NCBI GenBank assembly: GCA_023423935.1
Contig: JAFAEQ010000029.1
Span: forward strand, 1-64,000
DNA: 64,000 bases
Reading direction: 5' to 3'
DNA from: Pseudomonadota bacterium
GTDB lineage: Bacteria; Pseudomonadota; Gammaproteobacteria; Steroidobacterales; Steroidobacteraceae
Position numbers and translations under genes: made by a program. The notes under the pieces are model-generated. The model was not told the DNA's origin. It made no database searches and worked only from the letters and a program-made list of their open reading frames with translations. How positions within the stretch are numbered: the first letter of the stretch is position 1; each line of letters begins with the position of its first letter. Shown here one piece after another: positions 8,245-16,937 of the stretch.

Positions 8245-8685
8245 ATGAATCTCACCCGTTATGAGCCCTGGAGCCTGGTGAATCGGCTTCACACCGATCT
8301 GGATCGTTTGTTCAGTCGCGAGATGCAGGAAGACGACTCGCGCGGCGCGGTCAGCGACTGGATGCCGGCGGTGGATGTACACGAGACCAAGGATGCGTTC
8401 GTGCTGCGTGCCGATCTGCCAGGGGTGGATCCGAAGGACATCGAGATCACGATGGAAAATGGCGTGCTCACGCTGCGCGGACGCCGCGAGAGCGAGACCA
8501 CGAAGGAAGAGCGCGGTTATCGCCGCGTCGAGCGTGTGAGTGGCGAATTCTTCCGTCGTTTCACACTGCCGGATGTCGCGGATAGCGATGCGATCACGGC
8601 GAAGAGCAATCAAGGTGTCCTCACGGTGGAGATCCGCAAGCGCGCGGAAGTGCAGCCGAAGCGCATCGAAGTCAAAGCATCATAA
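8245..8685 (+). CDS. Hsp20/alpha-crystallin small heat-shock protein
   Basis: A 146-residue ATP-independent holdase that binds unfolding proteins in the cytoplasm. The alpha-crystallin domain spans about residues 38-140: MPAVDVHETKDAFVLRADLPGV, ITMENGVLTLRGRRE and the GVLTVEIRKR end strand. It has a short N-terminal arm (MNLTRYEPWSLVNRLHTDLDRLF) typical of bacterial class A proteins. GGAGG sits about 5 bases before the ATG at 8245. It is followed by the Do-family protease on the same strand, a chaperone-protease pairing consistent with envelope and cytosolic stress. No heat-shock sigma promoter was clearly recognised. Confidence 0.95.
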   Translation: MNLTRYEPWSLVNRLHTDLDRLFSREMQEDDSRGAVSDWMPAVDVHETKDAFVLRADLPGVDPKDIEITMENGVLTLRGRRESETTKEERGYRRVERVSGEFFRRFTLPDVADSDAITAKSNQGVLTVEIRKRAEVQPKRIEVKAS

Positions 8686-8963
8686 ATCTCACGCGTTGCC
8701 CTCTCCCCATTTGGGGAGAGGGCCACTTGTCACCAGTGGCCAGTGCAAGCCCCTGGAACTTTTACCCACGAGTCGGACTCTCTTGCGCACGGCATGTGCG
8801 ATAACGCACGTGTCAACGGCGCATCTGCGATGGAATGCCGCCGGCCGAGATGCGGCAATGGCACACAAGATCGCACTCGACGCTTTTTCTCGGCGGAGGA
8901 TCGCCTAGAATTGCGATCAGATTGCGATCGATAGAACGATTTCTACCATTTTCCGGGATTCCT

Positions 8964-10304
8964 ATGAGACAGGCTTTCAAGCTCATCGCAGCAACCCTTC
9001 TGTTCGCCACGGCGAGCGTGCAGGCGCAATTACCGCAAAAGGTCGGCGACATACCGGTTCCGTCTCTGGCACCGATCATCAAGAAGACCTCGCCGGCCGT
9101 GGTCAACATCGCCACTCGCGGCAAGATCAAGGAAGCACGCAATCCGCTGCTCGACGATCCGTTCTTCCGCCGCTTCTTCGACGCACCGAATGTGCCGCGC
9201 GAACGCGAATTCCAGGCCGCAGGCTCGGGCGTGATCGTCGATGCGAAGAACGGCTACATCATCACGAACGCACACGTGATCGAGAACGCCGATGAGATCA
9301 CGGTGTCGTTGCAGGACAATCGCAACGTCAAGGCGACGGTGGTCGGTCGGGATACAGGCTCCGATGTCGCGGTGCTGAAAGTGCCGGCGAAGAATCTCGT
9401 CGAAATGCCGCTCGCTGATTCGGACAAGGCCGAAGTCGGCGATTTCGTGATCGCGATCGGCAACCCGTTCGGGCTTCAGCACACGGTGACCTCCGGCATC
9501 ATCAGCGCCCTCGGTCGCTCGGGCATCAACCCGGAAGGCTATGAAGATTTCATTCAGACCGACGCGTCGATCAACCCGGGCAATTCCGGCGGCGCGCTGG
9601 TGAATCTCGACGGTCAACTCGTCGGCGTGAACAGCGCGATCTTCTCGCGCAGCGGCGGCAACATCGGCATCGGCTTCGCCATTCCGTCGAACATGGTGAA
9701 GGCCGTGATGACCCAGCTCATCCAGTACGGCGAAGTGAAGCGCGGCATGCTCGGCGTGAACTTGCGCGATCTCACGCCGGCCGTCGCAGAAAGCCTCGGG
9801 CTCGAGAATGCGAAAGGCGCACTCGTCGGCCAGGTCGTGGACGGCTCGCCCGCGGAAAAGGCTGGCATCAAGGCCGGTGACATCATCACCTCGGTGAACG
9901 GCAGGGCCGTCTCCAGCCCGTCCGAAGCTCGCAACCTCATCGGCCTGCAGCGCATCGGCGAGAAAGTTGAGATCGGACTCACGCGCGATGGTCAGCCGCG
10001 TCGAGTAACAGCGACGATCGCCGAGCGCGATGACGCATCGGCCCAGGGCTCCGCGGACATCAATGCAGCGTTCGAGGGCGCAGCGCTCAGCACTGCAAGC
10101 GGTGGCGGCGGCGTGACCATCACCTCGGTCGCGGAAGGCAGCCCGGCAGCCGCCAATGGCTTCCGCCCGAACGACGTCATCATCGGCATCGGCCGTCAGC
10201 GCATCCAGAACATGGAGCAGCTGCGCGCAGCTACCAAGAACGCGAGTGCCTTCACCGTCACCATCCGCCGCGGCAATGCGACGATGGTGTTCCCGGTGGG
10301 CTGA
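8964..10304 (+). CDS. Periplasmic Do-family serine protease (DegP/DegQ/MucD)
   Basis: A 446-residue protein with a Sec signal peptide (MRQAFKLIAATLLFATASVQA, cleavage near 21), placing it in the periplasm, where it degrades or chaperones misfolded envelope proteins. The trypsin-like domain carries the triad His104 (TNAHV), Asp134 (GSDVAVLKV) and Ser208 (GNSGGAL). Two PDZ domains follow, at about 250-340 and 360-445. A frame open to 8835 exists, but the signal peptide fixes the ATG at 8964. Length matches DegQ/MucD rather than longer DegP forms. A strong terminator follows at 10338-10376. Confidence 0.95.
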   Translation: MRQAFKLIAATLLFATASVQAQLPQKVGDIPVPSLAPIIKKTSPAVVNIATRGKIKEARNPLLDDPFFRRFFDAPNVPREREFQAAGSGVIVDAKNGYIITNAHVIENADEITVSLQDNRNVKATVVGRDTGSDVAVLKVPAKNLVEMPLADSDKAEVGDFVIAIGNPFGLQHTVTSGIISALGRSGINPEGYEDFIQTDASINPGNSGGALVNLDGQLVGVNSAIFSRSGGNIGIGFAIPSNMVKAVMTQLIQYGEVKRGMLGVNLRDLTPAVAESLGLENAKGALVGQVVDGSPAEKAGIKAGDIITSVNGRAVSSPSEARNLIGLQRIGEKVEIGLTRDGQPRRVTATIAERDDASAQGSADINAAFEGAALSTASGGGGVTITSVAEGSPAAANGFRPNDVIIGIGRQRIQNMEQLRAATKNASAFTVTIRRGNATMVFPVG

Positions 10305-10337
10305 GCGGCAGGAAGCAACGAACGCAAGTTCGGAATG

Positions 10338-10376
10338 AAGGCCCGACCAGGCGAAAGCCTGGTCGGGCCTTTTGCT
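10338..10376 (+). terminator. Terminator after the Do protease
   Basis: A perfect 15-bp stem (AAGGCCCGACCAGGC paired with its complement) with a GAAA tetraloop is followed by TTTT. It lies 33 bp after the protease stop. Confidence 0.92.
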
Positions 10377-10394
10377 TTGAAGCTGAACCACCCG

Positions 10395-10464
10395 TCCCGT
10401 AGGTCCGACTTCAGTTGGACATCTCTTCTGTTCGGCTAAAGCCTGGCTGAAGCCGAACCCACAG
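10395..10464. repeat. Paired REP palindromes
   Basis: Facing palindromes of the TAGGTCCGACTTCAGTTGGAC and TTCGGCT..AGCCGAACCCACAG types, the second with a duplicated AAGCCTGGCTGA insertion. Together the pair forms one large imperfect cruciform, the organisation called a BIME in other genomes. Confidence 0.85.
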
Positions 10465-10774
10465 TGGGGAGGAGAAGAATCTCCACGGGGATCAACGGGG
10501 GCACGGGGTTAGACAGAGTGAACTGATGCGCAGGATTTCTCATTTGATCTTCAACCTAGAGCCTAGCGCCTAGTACCTAGCACCTGGATCGAGGCTCTAG
10601 GTCCTGGGCTCTAGGTCCTGGGCTCTAGGTCCTGGGCTGTAGGTCCTGGGCTCTAGGTCCTGGGCTCTAGGTCCTAGGCTCTAGGCGCTAGCCAGAATGA
10701 GCATTCCTTTCTTTGTGGGTCCGACTTCAGTCGGACATCTCCTCTGTTCGGCTAAAGCCGAACCCACAGTGCTG
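10458..10774. repeat. Repeat block, copy A (14-bp tandem array inside)
   Basis: This block is repeated almost exactly at 13051-13323. It comprises a ctccacgggg motif, a conserved 60-bp linker, heptamer-spaced cctag repeats and an array of the 14-mer GGCTCTAGGTCCTG, ending with a REP pair. Copy A carries about six 14-mer units against two in copy B. Together the two copies bracket the RAYT and aminopeptidase genes. Confidence 0.9.
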
Positions 10775-11061
10775 AGCCCACAGTGATGGAGGCTCTCCTG
10801 GCTCCGGCCTCTGGCTAGCGGACTAGCAGACTGGTTGGCCAGCTACTCGCGCCGCGGCTTCACCTGTGGGTCCGACTTCAGTCGGACATCCGCTAAAGCC
10901 GACCCCGCAGTGAAAACAGAGTTGGGCTGACTGCCTCCGCCTGACACTGTGATTCATCTCGTCTGCTCCATTCACAGATAACTAGGCACTCAGCCAGAAA
11001 ACAGAATCAGAAGGTCGGAGCGAGTGGGCAGCATCGGGGAATCGCATGCACGGAACGCACG
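10775..11061. repeat. Composite REP/octamer repeat upstream of RAYT gene
   Basis: Octamer repeats (ctagcggactagcagactgg) near 10812-10840 are followed by a degenerate REP pair (10862-10910), reproducing the order seen in the 7.5-8.0 kb array. The RAYT gene starts 150 bp downstream, so it is flanked by its presumed substrates. Confidence 0.75.
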
Positions 11062-11523
11062 ATGACTTACGCCTCTCTTCTGCATGGCCGCCACTCGCTT
11101 CCAGGCCAGTGTTATTCGATCACCACGGCGACGGCTGATCGCCAGGCGTTCCTGGCGAATGCGGATGCGGCGCGCATCGTCATGCAATGCGCGCGCACGC
11201 TCGACGTTGCGGGCTACTCGCGAACCCTCGCGATGGTCGTCATGCCGGATCATGTGCACTGGCTGTTCAGGCTCGGAATGTGGCTGTCGCTGTCGGAGGT
11301 GGTGCGTAGATTCAAAGGACGCGCCGCTCGCGAATTGGGAACAGGCACGATCTGGCAGCACGGATTCCATGACCATGGAATTCGGACGGAAGAATCACTG
11401 GCGCAGGTTGCGCGATACATCATCGAGAACCCGATCCGCGCGGGCCTCGCCGAGCGCATCGAGGAATATCCGTTCTGGTACTCCGCATGGGAAGTCCGCA
11501 ATCGCTGGGACTTGTTCGGCTAA
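11062..11523 (+). CDS. REP-associated tyrosine transposase (RAYT, Y1/HUH)
   Basis: A 153-residue single-domain HUH nuclease of the TnpA-REP family, which nicks single-stranded REP sequences. The metal-binding motif DHVHW is at residues 63-67, and a candidate nucleophile Tyr119 precedes the diagnostic NPIRAGL segment (123-129). WYSAWE near the C terminus is also family-like. It starts at the ATG at 11062 and ends inside a REP half-element: the stop codon region at 11516-11523 is part of a ttcggctaaag motif. REP pairs lie on both sides (10862-10910 and 11573-11632). It appears intact. Domesticated RAYTs do not move themselves like insertion sequences; they are thought to spread REPs. Confidence 0.93.
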   Translation: MTYASLLHGRHSLPGQCYSITTATADRQAFLANADAARIVMQCARTLDVAGYSRTLAMVVMPDHVHWLFRLGMWLSLSEVVRRFKGRAARELGTGTIWQHGFHDHGIRTEESLAQVARYIIENPIRAGLAERIEEYPFWYSAWEVRNRWDLFG

Positions 11524-11572
11524 AGCTGTACCCACCATCGGAAACAGAGCTGAGCTCGGTGAACAGCCCTCC

Positions 11573-11790
11573 CCCTGTAGGTCCGACTTCAGTCGGACAC
11601 TTCTCTGTTCGGCTGAAGCCGAACCCACAGTGCTGAGCTCACAATGCTGGGCCCCAGTGGTGGAAGCTTTCCGGTTCCGGTCTCTGGCTAGCGGACCAGC
11701 TGACTGGTTGGTGAGGCGCTAGCGGGTCCGACTTCAGTCGGACACCTCTCTGTTCGGCTAAAGCCAGTGGCTAAAGCCGAACCTACAGTG
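11573..11790. repeat. REP pairs and octamer repeat downstream of RAYT
   Basis: Two paired-palindrome elements (about 11573-11632 and 11728-11790) are separated by an octamer repeat (ctagcggaccagctgactgg). The second pair shows an AAGCCAGTGGCT expansion of the palindrome loop. This lies between the RAYT stop and the convergent aminopeptidase gene. Confidence 0.85.
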
Positions 11791-11813
11791 GAAATGGAAC
11801 TGGCCGCAGCATC

Positions 11814-12905
11814 TCACTTTGCGCCCTCGGCGCTTGCTCGCGACTGCTCTCCCTCTTGCTCCTCCTCCGGCTTCAACTCCTCGCACAACATCCGGTGACG
11901 CTCGCCTTTCGGCAGCTTCGCCACCTTGCGCGCCTCGTCATAGAAGCGCGGCAGATCACCGTCGACGGAAGCGAGCAATCGCTCGAACCCTGAGACGCAG
12001 CCGTGATAAGTCGCCGCGGAGACGAGGTGTGCGTTGCCGAGCGGGCGGTTGAACCACCAGTCGTAACCGGAATAGCCGTTCCATTGAGCGCGCAGCTGTT
12101 CATAGTCGAACTTCAAACGACCGAACGTTTCCTGCTTGCGTGCGCGCATTTCGTCTTCGGGAAGTTCCGAAGCGTAGAGCGCCTGTAGCTTCGAGCGCGC
12201 ATCCAGTAGCAGATTGATGAACTGTTCCTGGCGCTTGCGGATCGTGCGCCAGAGCTCGAGCTCTTTCTCGCGGCCATTCGCATTCAGCCAGCGCGTCAGG
12301 CCCGTCTCTTCGACCACCGTCGCGAATGCTTCATTGAATTCGGAATCCCCCGGCACATAGACGACCTGATGCGCGAGCTCGTGAAAGAGCGTCGCGGCGA
12401 GCTGTGCATCGCTCCAGCCAATCATGGTGTTCAGAATCGGATCGCGAAAATGTCCGAGCGTCGAATAGGCGGCAACGCCGCCCACCATTGCGTCATCGCC
12501 GCGAGATCGCATCTTGAGTGCGTAACGCTGCGCGCGTTTCTCGTTGAAGTAGCCGCGATACACGACGCACCCGGCGATCGGAAAGCACCAGCGCCTCGGC
12601 TCGACGGAGAACTCCGGCGTCGCGAATACATTCCAGACGACGTACGGACGGCCCACATCCGCGTAGCTGCGATAGCTCTCGTTGTCAGGCAGACCCAGCT
12701 CGCGCGATGCAAATTCGCGCGCGGAAGCGACGTACTCGAGGCGCGTACGAAGCTTCTCGGGCGTCGCCGGATTGCGAATGACCTCCGCAATCGGCTGACG
12801 CTTCGAGACGATCTGCATCTGACCGCTCGCGGCCTGCATCAGATAGCAGCCGCTCGTGGAGAGCATCAGGAGTAGTGGAATGAGAATGCGGAAATAGCTG
12901 CGCAC
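11814..12905 (-). CDS. Predicted zinc aminopeptidase lipoprotein (COG4324-like)
   Basis: A 363-residue protein with a lipoprotein signal (MRSYFRILIPLLLMLSTSGC, lipobox Cys20), so probably anchored in the envelope. The zincin motif HELAH near residue 186, followed by a downstream Glu in EAFATVVEETG, identifies a metallopeptidase of the family annotated as predicted aminopeptidase; substrate is unknown. The C-terminal half is helical and charged. The gene is convergent with RAYT and sits between the two copies of the 0.3-kb repeat block. The ATG at 12905 starts directly at the signal peptide. Confidence 0.85.
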   Translation of the reverse strand: MRSYFRILIPLLLMLSTSGCYLMQAASGQMQIVSKRQPIAEVIRNPATPEKLRTRLEYVASAREFASRELGLPDNESYRSYADVGRPYVVWNVFATPEFSVEPRRWCFPIAGCVVYRGYFNEKRAQRYALKMRSRGDDAMVGGVAAYSTLGHFRDPILNTMIGWSDAQLAATLFHELAHQVVYVPGDSEFNEAFATVVEETGLTRWLNANGREKELELWRTIRKRQEQFINLLLDARSKLQALYASELPEDEMRARKQETFGRLKFDYEQLRAQWNGYSGYDWWFNRPLGNAHLVSAATYHGCVSGFERLLASVDGDLPRFYDEARKVAKLPKGERHRMLCEELKPEEEQEGEQSRASAEGAK

Positions 12906-12995
12906 AGGGATGGCTCGCGAAGAGCGTCCGATGATGCTTGATCGCAGAGCGAGCGAGAAGCAGTACCCGATGCATTCTATTCAGCTGTAGTCAGC

Positions 12996-13050
12996 TGAGT
13001 ATGTGGCCGACTTTCAGTCGGATATCTTTTTCTGTTCGGCTAAAGACGAA
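12996..13050. repeat. Degenerate REP pair
   Basis: GGCCGACTTTCAGTCGGATAT and TTCGGCTAAAGACGAACCC are diverged versions of the REP palindromes, directly upstream of repeat block copy B. Confidence 0.7.
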
Positions 13051-13323
13051 CCCACAGGGGGGAGGAGAAGAATCTCCACGGGGATCACGGGGGGCACGGG
13101 GTTAGAGAGAGCGAACTGATGCGCAGGATTTCTCATTTGATCTTCAACCTAGAGCCTAGCGCCTAGTACCTAGCACCTGGATCGAGGCTCTAGGTCCTAG
13201 GCTCTAGGTCCTAGGCTCTAGGCGCTAGCCAGAATGAGCATTCCTTTCTTTGTGGGTCCGACTTTAGTCCGACTTCAGTCGGACATCTTCCTCTGTTCGG
13301 CTAAAGCCGAACCCACAGTGCTG
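13051..13323. repeat. Repeat block, copy B
   Basis: This matches copy A (10458-10774) nearly base for base over the linker and heptamer region, in the same orientation. The 14-mer array is reduced to about two units, and the terminal REP carries an extra half-palindrome (gactttagtcc). It ends 104 bp before cca. Confidence 0.9.
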
Positions 13324-13427
13324 GAGCGCAGTGGTGAAGCTTTTCGGTGCCGGTCTCTGACTGGCGGACTGGGTCACCCTCCCGCTTTCCTGCGGCCCTG
13401 CGATTTCCATCTCGGTACACTCGCACC

Positions 13428-14651
13428 ATGAAGATCTTTCTGGTCGGTGGCGCGGTTCGCGATGAGCTGCTCGGGTTGCCCGTCAAGGAACGGGACTGGG
13501 TGGTCGTGGGCGCACGGCCCGAAGAATTGCTGGCTGCCGGATATCGGGCGGTCGGCAAGGATTTTCCGGTCTTCTTGCATCCGCAGACGGCCGAGGAATA
13601 TGCGCTCGCGCGCACTGAGCGTAAGACAGGGCCGGGCTATCGCGGCTTCGAAACGCGCTTTTCGCCGGATGTGACGCTCGAGCAGGATCTGGAACGCCGG
13701 GATCTGACGATCAATGCGATCGCGAAGGATATGGAGACGGGCGAGCTGATCGATCCGTTTCATGGCCAACGCGATATCGAACAGCGTGTGCTGCGTCACG
13801 TGTCACAGGCTTTCGTCGAAGATCCGGTGCGCATCTTGCGGGCGGCGCGCTTCACGGCGCGCTTCGCGCCGCTCGGATTCGATGTGGCCCCCGAAACCAT
13901 CGAGCTGATGCGCGACATCGTCGCGCGAGGCGAGCTCGATGCGCTCGTGCCCGAACGCGTGTGGCAGGAAACTCAGCGTGCCCTCGAACAAGAGGCACCG
14001 TGGCGGTTCTTCGAAGTGCTGCGCGACGCACATGCGCTGCAGAAGATCTTTCCGGAAGTCGACGCGCTGTTCGGCGTTCCGCAACCCGAGCAATGGCATC
14101 CCGAGATCGACTCAGGCGTGCACACCATGATGGTGCTGCAGCAAGCCGCGGAGCTCACGCCCGATCCGGTCGTGCGCTTCGCCGCGCTCGTACACGATCT
14201 CGGCAAAGCCACCACGCCTCGCGAGGAATGGCCGCGTCACATTGCGCACGAGCATCGCAGCGCTGAGCTGATCGAACAACTCTGCGCGCGCCTGAAAGCC
14301 CCGAACGCCTATCGTGAAGTCGCCATCCAGGTCGGCAAGCATCATCTGCTTGCACACAAGGCCATGGAGTTGCGCCCCGCCACATTGCTGGAGCTACTGG
14401 AAAGTCTTGATGCATTCCGTCGCCCGGAACGCTTCGAGCAATATGTGCTCGCGTGCGAAGCGGACGCTCGCGGCCGCAAGGGCCTCGAGAATCGCGACTA
14501 TCCGCAAGCCAACTTCTTGCGCCGCGTACGCGAAGCCGCAGCCAGCGCCCGCCCCGACCCCGAAGTCATGCCGCACTTTAGCGGCGAGCAGATCGCGGGG
14601 CACATGCGCAAGCGGCGGCTGGAGAAGATCACTGCTGTGAAGAACGGATGA
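13428..14651 (+). CDS. cca: CCA tRNA nucleotidyltransferase, HD-domain type
   Basis: A 407-residue enzyme that adds or repairs the 3'-CCA of tRNAs from CTP and ATP without a template. The class II nucleotidyltransferase head carries GGAVRDELLG (residues 7-16) and the metal site in KERDWVVVG, with ERRDLTINAIA further on. The tRNA-binding neck and body run to about 215, and an HD phosphohydrolase domain follows (HTMMVLQQA, VHDLGKATTP), as in gammaproteobacterial Cca with 2',3'-phosphatase activity. The ATG at 13428 aligns with the family start; the longer frame from 13347 runs into repeat DNA. The gene is convergent with midA across an inverted-repeat element. Confidence 0.96.
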   Translation: MKIFLVGGAVRDELLGLPVKERDWVVVGARPEELLAAGYRAVGKDFPVFLHPQTAEEYALARTERKTGPGYRGFETRFSPDVTLEQDLERRDLTINAIAKDMETGELIDPFHGQRDIEQRVLRHVSQAFVEDPVRILRAARFTARFAPLGFDVAPETIELMRDIVARGELDALVPERVWQETQRALEQEAPWRFFEVLRDAHALQKIFPEVDALFGVPQPEQWHPEIDSGVHTMMVLQQAAELTPDPVVRFAALVHDLGKATTPREEWPRHIAHEHRSAELIEQLCARLKAPNAYREVAIQVGKHHLLAHKAMELRPATLLELLESLDAFRRPERFEQYVLACEADARGRKGLENRDYPQANFLRRVREAAASARPDPEVMPHFSGEQIAGHMRKRRLEKITAVKNG

Positions 14652-14653
14652 GA

Positions 14654-14932
14654 GCGGCCGCAAAGACCGCAAAAAAGATAAGGGTTAAGAGCTGATGAAG
14701 AAGCTCGCGTAGGAGTGGTCACGCGACGTCAGCTCAGAACGACGCGACAACCCGCTTACGGCTGCCAAGATTCGCATGTAGAAGATCGATTCCCGCCTGC
14801 GCGTCGCCTGCGCGGGAATGACGAGTCTATTTGCACGCACTGGATTCGGAGCCAGCTTCCGACTTTTGTGACTTATGCGTTTGCGGCTGGTCCTTCCGCA
14901 TTTCTGATTCTTTTTTGCGGTCTTTGCGGCCG
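14654..14932. repeat. Inverted-repeat element 1 (23-bp perfect arms) between cca and midA
   Basis: Perfect 23-bp arms at 14655-14677 and 14910-14932 (ggccgcaaagaccgc core followed by six A) bracket about 230 bp. The interior includes a cccgcctgcgcg...cgcgggaatgacg palindrome. A second element with matching arms lies at 16938-17153, also between convergent genes, and a lone arm occurs at 52589-52608. No transposase is inside. It resembles a MITE or a long bidirectional transcript-end hairpin. Confidence 0.85.
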
Positions 14933-14942
14933 TCCCACTTCT

Positions 14943-16118
14943 TCAAAGCGACCCCAACAAATCACGAACGCCGAATCCCCGCAGCGGGTGATCGTAGTTC
15001 AAGGCAAGGCCGATGACTTTGAAGCGTTCGCCCATTTCGCCGGGCAAGGTCAGGACCATCGCCTGACGTGCGAGTTGCACGCGTTCGGTAACGGGGCGTG
15101 TGGCGATGTCGGCCATGAAATGTTCGATGCCGGCGCCGATGAGGAAATGTGCCTGCGTGGTGAAGCCCGCGATGCTCATCCCTGCATCGACGGCGGCGCT
15201 GGCGACGGCCGTGAAATCGACCCAAGCGCCGATGTCCTGAACTCCCACGTTGATCAATGGATCGTCGTGAAAGCGATGGCGGTAGTGGCACAGCAGCGTG
15301 CCTTCGCGGCGTTCGGCGCGGTAGTACTCGCGTTGCGGCAGTCCGTAGTCGATGAACAGTGCGACGCCTTCTTTCAATGATTGCGCGATGCCTGCGACCC
15401 AGGGACCGAGACGCAGATTGATCTCGGAGAGATAGCCATCGGGGAGCGGCGTACCGGTTTCCTTTTCGATGGCGCGCACGGCTGCTTCCAGATGTGCATC
15501 GGCGTGAACTTCAGACCAGTCGAGCTTGCCGAGCTGCCAGGTCACACCGACCGCATTGACCTGCGTGCCCCGCATGCGAAAGCGCTGTACGGGCAACGCA
15601 TCGAGCACTTCGTTCGCGAGGATCACGCCGCGAAGTTCGGGCAAGCGATCGAGCCATTCGACACGTTCGAGGAGTTGCGGCACTCGCTGCTGCAGCGTCG
15701 CGCGTTGGCGTTCGCGCAGGTCGGCGCTCACTTCGAGAATGTAGTAGCGGCCCGGCAGGCGATTCTGCGCAGCGAGCTCCGCGAGAACATCCGAGGCCAT
15801 CGTCCCGGAGCCTGCACCGAATTCGAGGATGTCTCCCCCACCGAGACGATCGAACACTTCGATGCATTGGGCCGCCAGACAGCGGCTGAAGAGCGGCGAG
15901 ATTTCCGGGGCCGTAATGAAATCGCCGGCCTCGCCCAGCTTCGTCGAGCCGGCGCTGTAATAGCCCAGGCCGGGCTCATAGAGCGCAAGCTCCATGAAAC
16001 GCTCGAAGCTGATCCAGCCGCCCTGCGCCTCGATCACATCGCGGATGCGACGGATGAGACGCTCGCTGTGGGCGATCTCGTCCGCCGTGAGCTGCGGCAA
16101 ATCGGATGGCGTACTCAA
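14943..16118 (-). CDS. MidA/NDUFAF7-family SAM-dependent methyltransferase
   Basis: A 391-residue class I methyltransferase of the DUF185 family; the eukaryotic homologue NDUFAF7 methylates an arginine of complex I. Family signatures are GYYSAGSTKLGEAGDFITAPEISPLF near residues 52-78, the SAM-binding LEFGAGSGTMASDVL near 98, and LANEVLDALPVQRF near 165. The bacterial substrate is not established. The start is the ATG at 16118, 51 bp from the divergent pteridine reductase gene, so the two share a promoter region. The 3' end faces cca across an inverted-repeat element. Confidence 0.92.
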   Translation of the reverse strand: MSTPSDLPQLTADEIAHSERLIRRIRDVIEAQGGWISFERFMELALYEPGLGYYSAGSTKLGEAGDFITAPEISPLFSRCLAAQCIEVFDRLGGGDILEFGAGSGTMASDVLAELAAQNRLPGRYYILEVSADLRERQRATLQQRVPQLLERVEWLDRLPELRGVILANEVLDALPVQRFRMRGTQVNAVGVTWQLGKLDWSEVHADAHLEAAVRAIEKETGTPLPDGYLSEINLRLGPWVAGIAQSLKEGVALFIDYGLPQREYYRAERREGTLLCHYRHRFHDDPLINVGVQDIGAWVDFTAVASAAVDAGMSIAGFTTQAHFLIGAGIEHFMADIATRPVTERVQLARQAMVLTLPGEMGERFKVIGLALNYDHPLRGFGVRDLLGSL

Positions 16119-16169
16119 GAGATCGGGGCCTGACTTGCAACCAATATCAGTTCAGCGAACATTGCCGTC

Positions 16170-16922
16170 ATGATCGATTCGAACTCCCTGGCTGGTCGCA
16201 CCGTGCTGATCACAGGCGCGGCCAAGCGACTCGGTGCGGCGATGGCGCGCGGCTTTCATTCAGCCGGCGCCAACGTCGCGATTCATTATCACCATTCGGC
16301 GCTCGAGGCCGAACAGCTACGCGACGAATTCAACACGACGCGCGCGCATTCCGCCATCGCCGTGATTGCCGATCTGCTCGACATCGCACGATTGCCCGCG
16401 CTCGTCGAGCAGGTGCTCGCATCGTTCGGTGGGCTGGATGTGCTCATCAACAATGCCTCCACGTTTTATCCGACGCCCATCGGCTCGGTCTCGAACGCGC
16501 AATGGGACGATCTCATCGGAACCAACCTGAAAGCGCCTCTGTTCCTGTCGCAGGCCGCAGCCCCTGCACTGCGCAAGTCGCACGGCCTGATCCTGAACAT
16601 GGTCGACATCCATGGCCAGCGCCCCCTGCCGGGACACACGATCTACAGCACCGCGAAGGCTGCGCTTGCGATGCTCACCAAATCGCTCGCTCGCGAGCTG
16701 GGCCCTCAGATCCGCGTGAATGGCATCGCGCCAGGCCCGGTGCTCTGGCCCGAAGGCGGGCTCGATGAGGACCTCCGCGAGGAGATCATCAGCAAGACAC
16801 AACTCAAACGCTCCGGCTCGCCCGAGGACATCGTTCGCGCCGCACTGTTCTTCGCAGCGGACGCACCGTACGTGACAGGGCAGATCCTGGCGGTGGACGG
16901 TGGGCGCAGCGTGGGCTGGTGA
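16170..16922 (+). CDS. Pteridine reductase, short-chain dehydrogenase (FolM/PTR1-like)
   Basis: A 250-residue NAD(P)H-dependent short-chain dehydrogenase. The TGAAKRLG cofactor motif (with the basic residues typical of NADPH-preferring pteridine reductases), NNAS near 91 and the YSTAKAAL catalytic segment near 156 are all present. It ends with the VTGQILAVDGGRSVGW pattern of the family. FolM/PTR1 enzymes reduce dihydromonapterin or dihydrobiopterin. Position next to folK and folB, convergent, supports a pterin role. The ATG at 16170 is divergent from midA. Confidence 0.9.
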   Translation: MIDSNSLAGRTVLITGAAKRLGAAMARGFHSAGANVAIHYHHSALEAEQLRDEFNTTRAHSAIAVIADLLDIARLPALVEQVLASFGGLDVLINNASTFYPTPIGSVSNAQWDDLIGTNLKAPLFLSQAAAPALRKSHGLILNMVDIHGQRPLPGHTIYSTAKAALAMLTKSLARELGPQIRVNGIAPGPVLWPEGGLDEDLREEIISKTQLKRSGSPEDIVRAALFFAADAPYVTGQILAVDGGRSVGW

Positions 16923-16937
16923 AGAGAAGATCGGGAA

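Noticed and set aside
11062..11523. IS200/IS605 insertion sequence
   Set aside because: The Y1 domain has the RAYT-specific NPIRAGL region, lacks IS ends or a TnpB partner, and is flanked by dispersed REPs rather than by unique IS termini.
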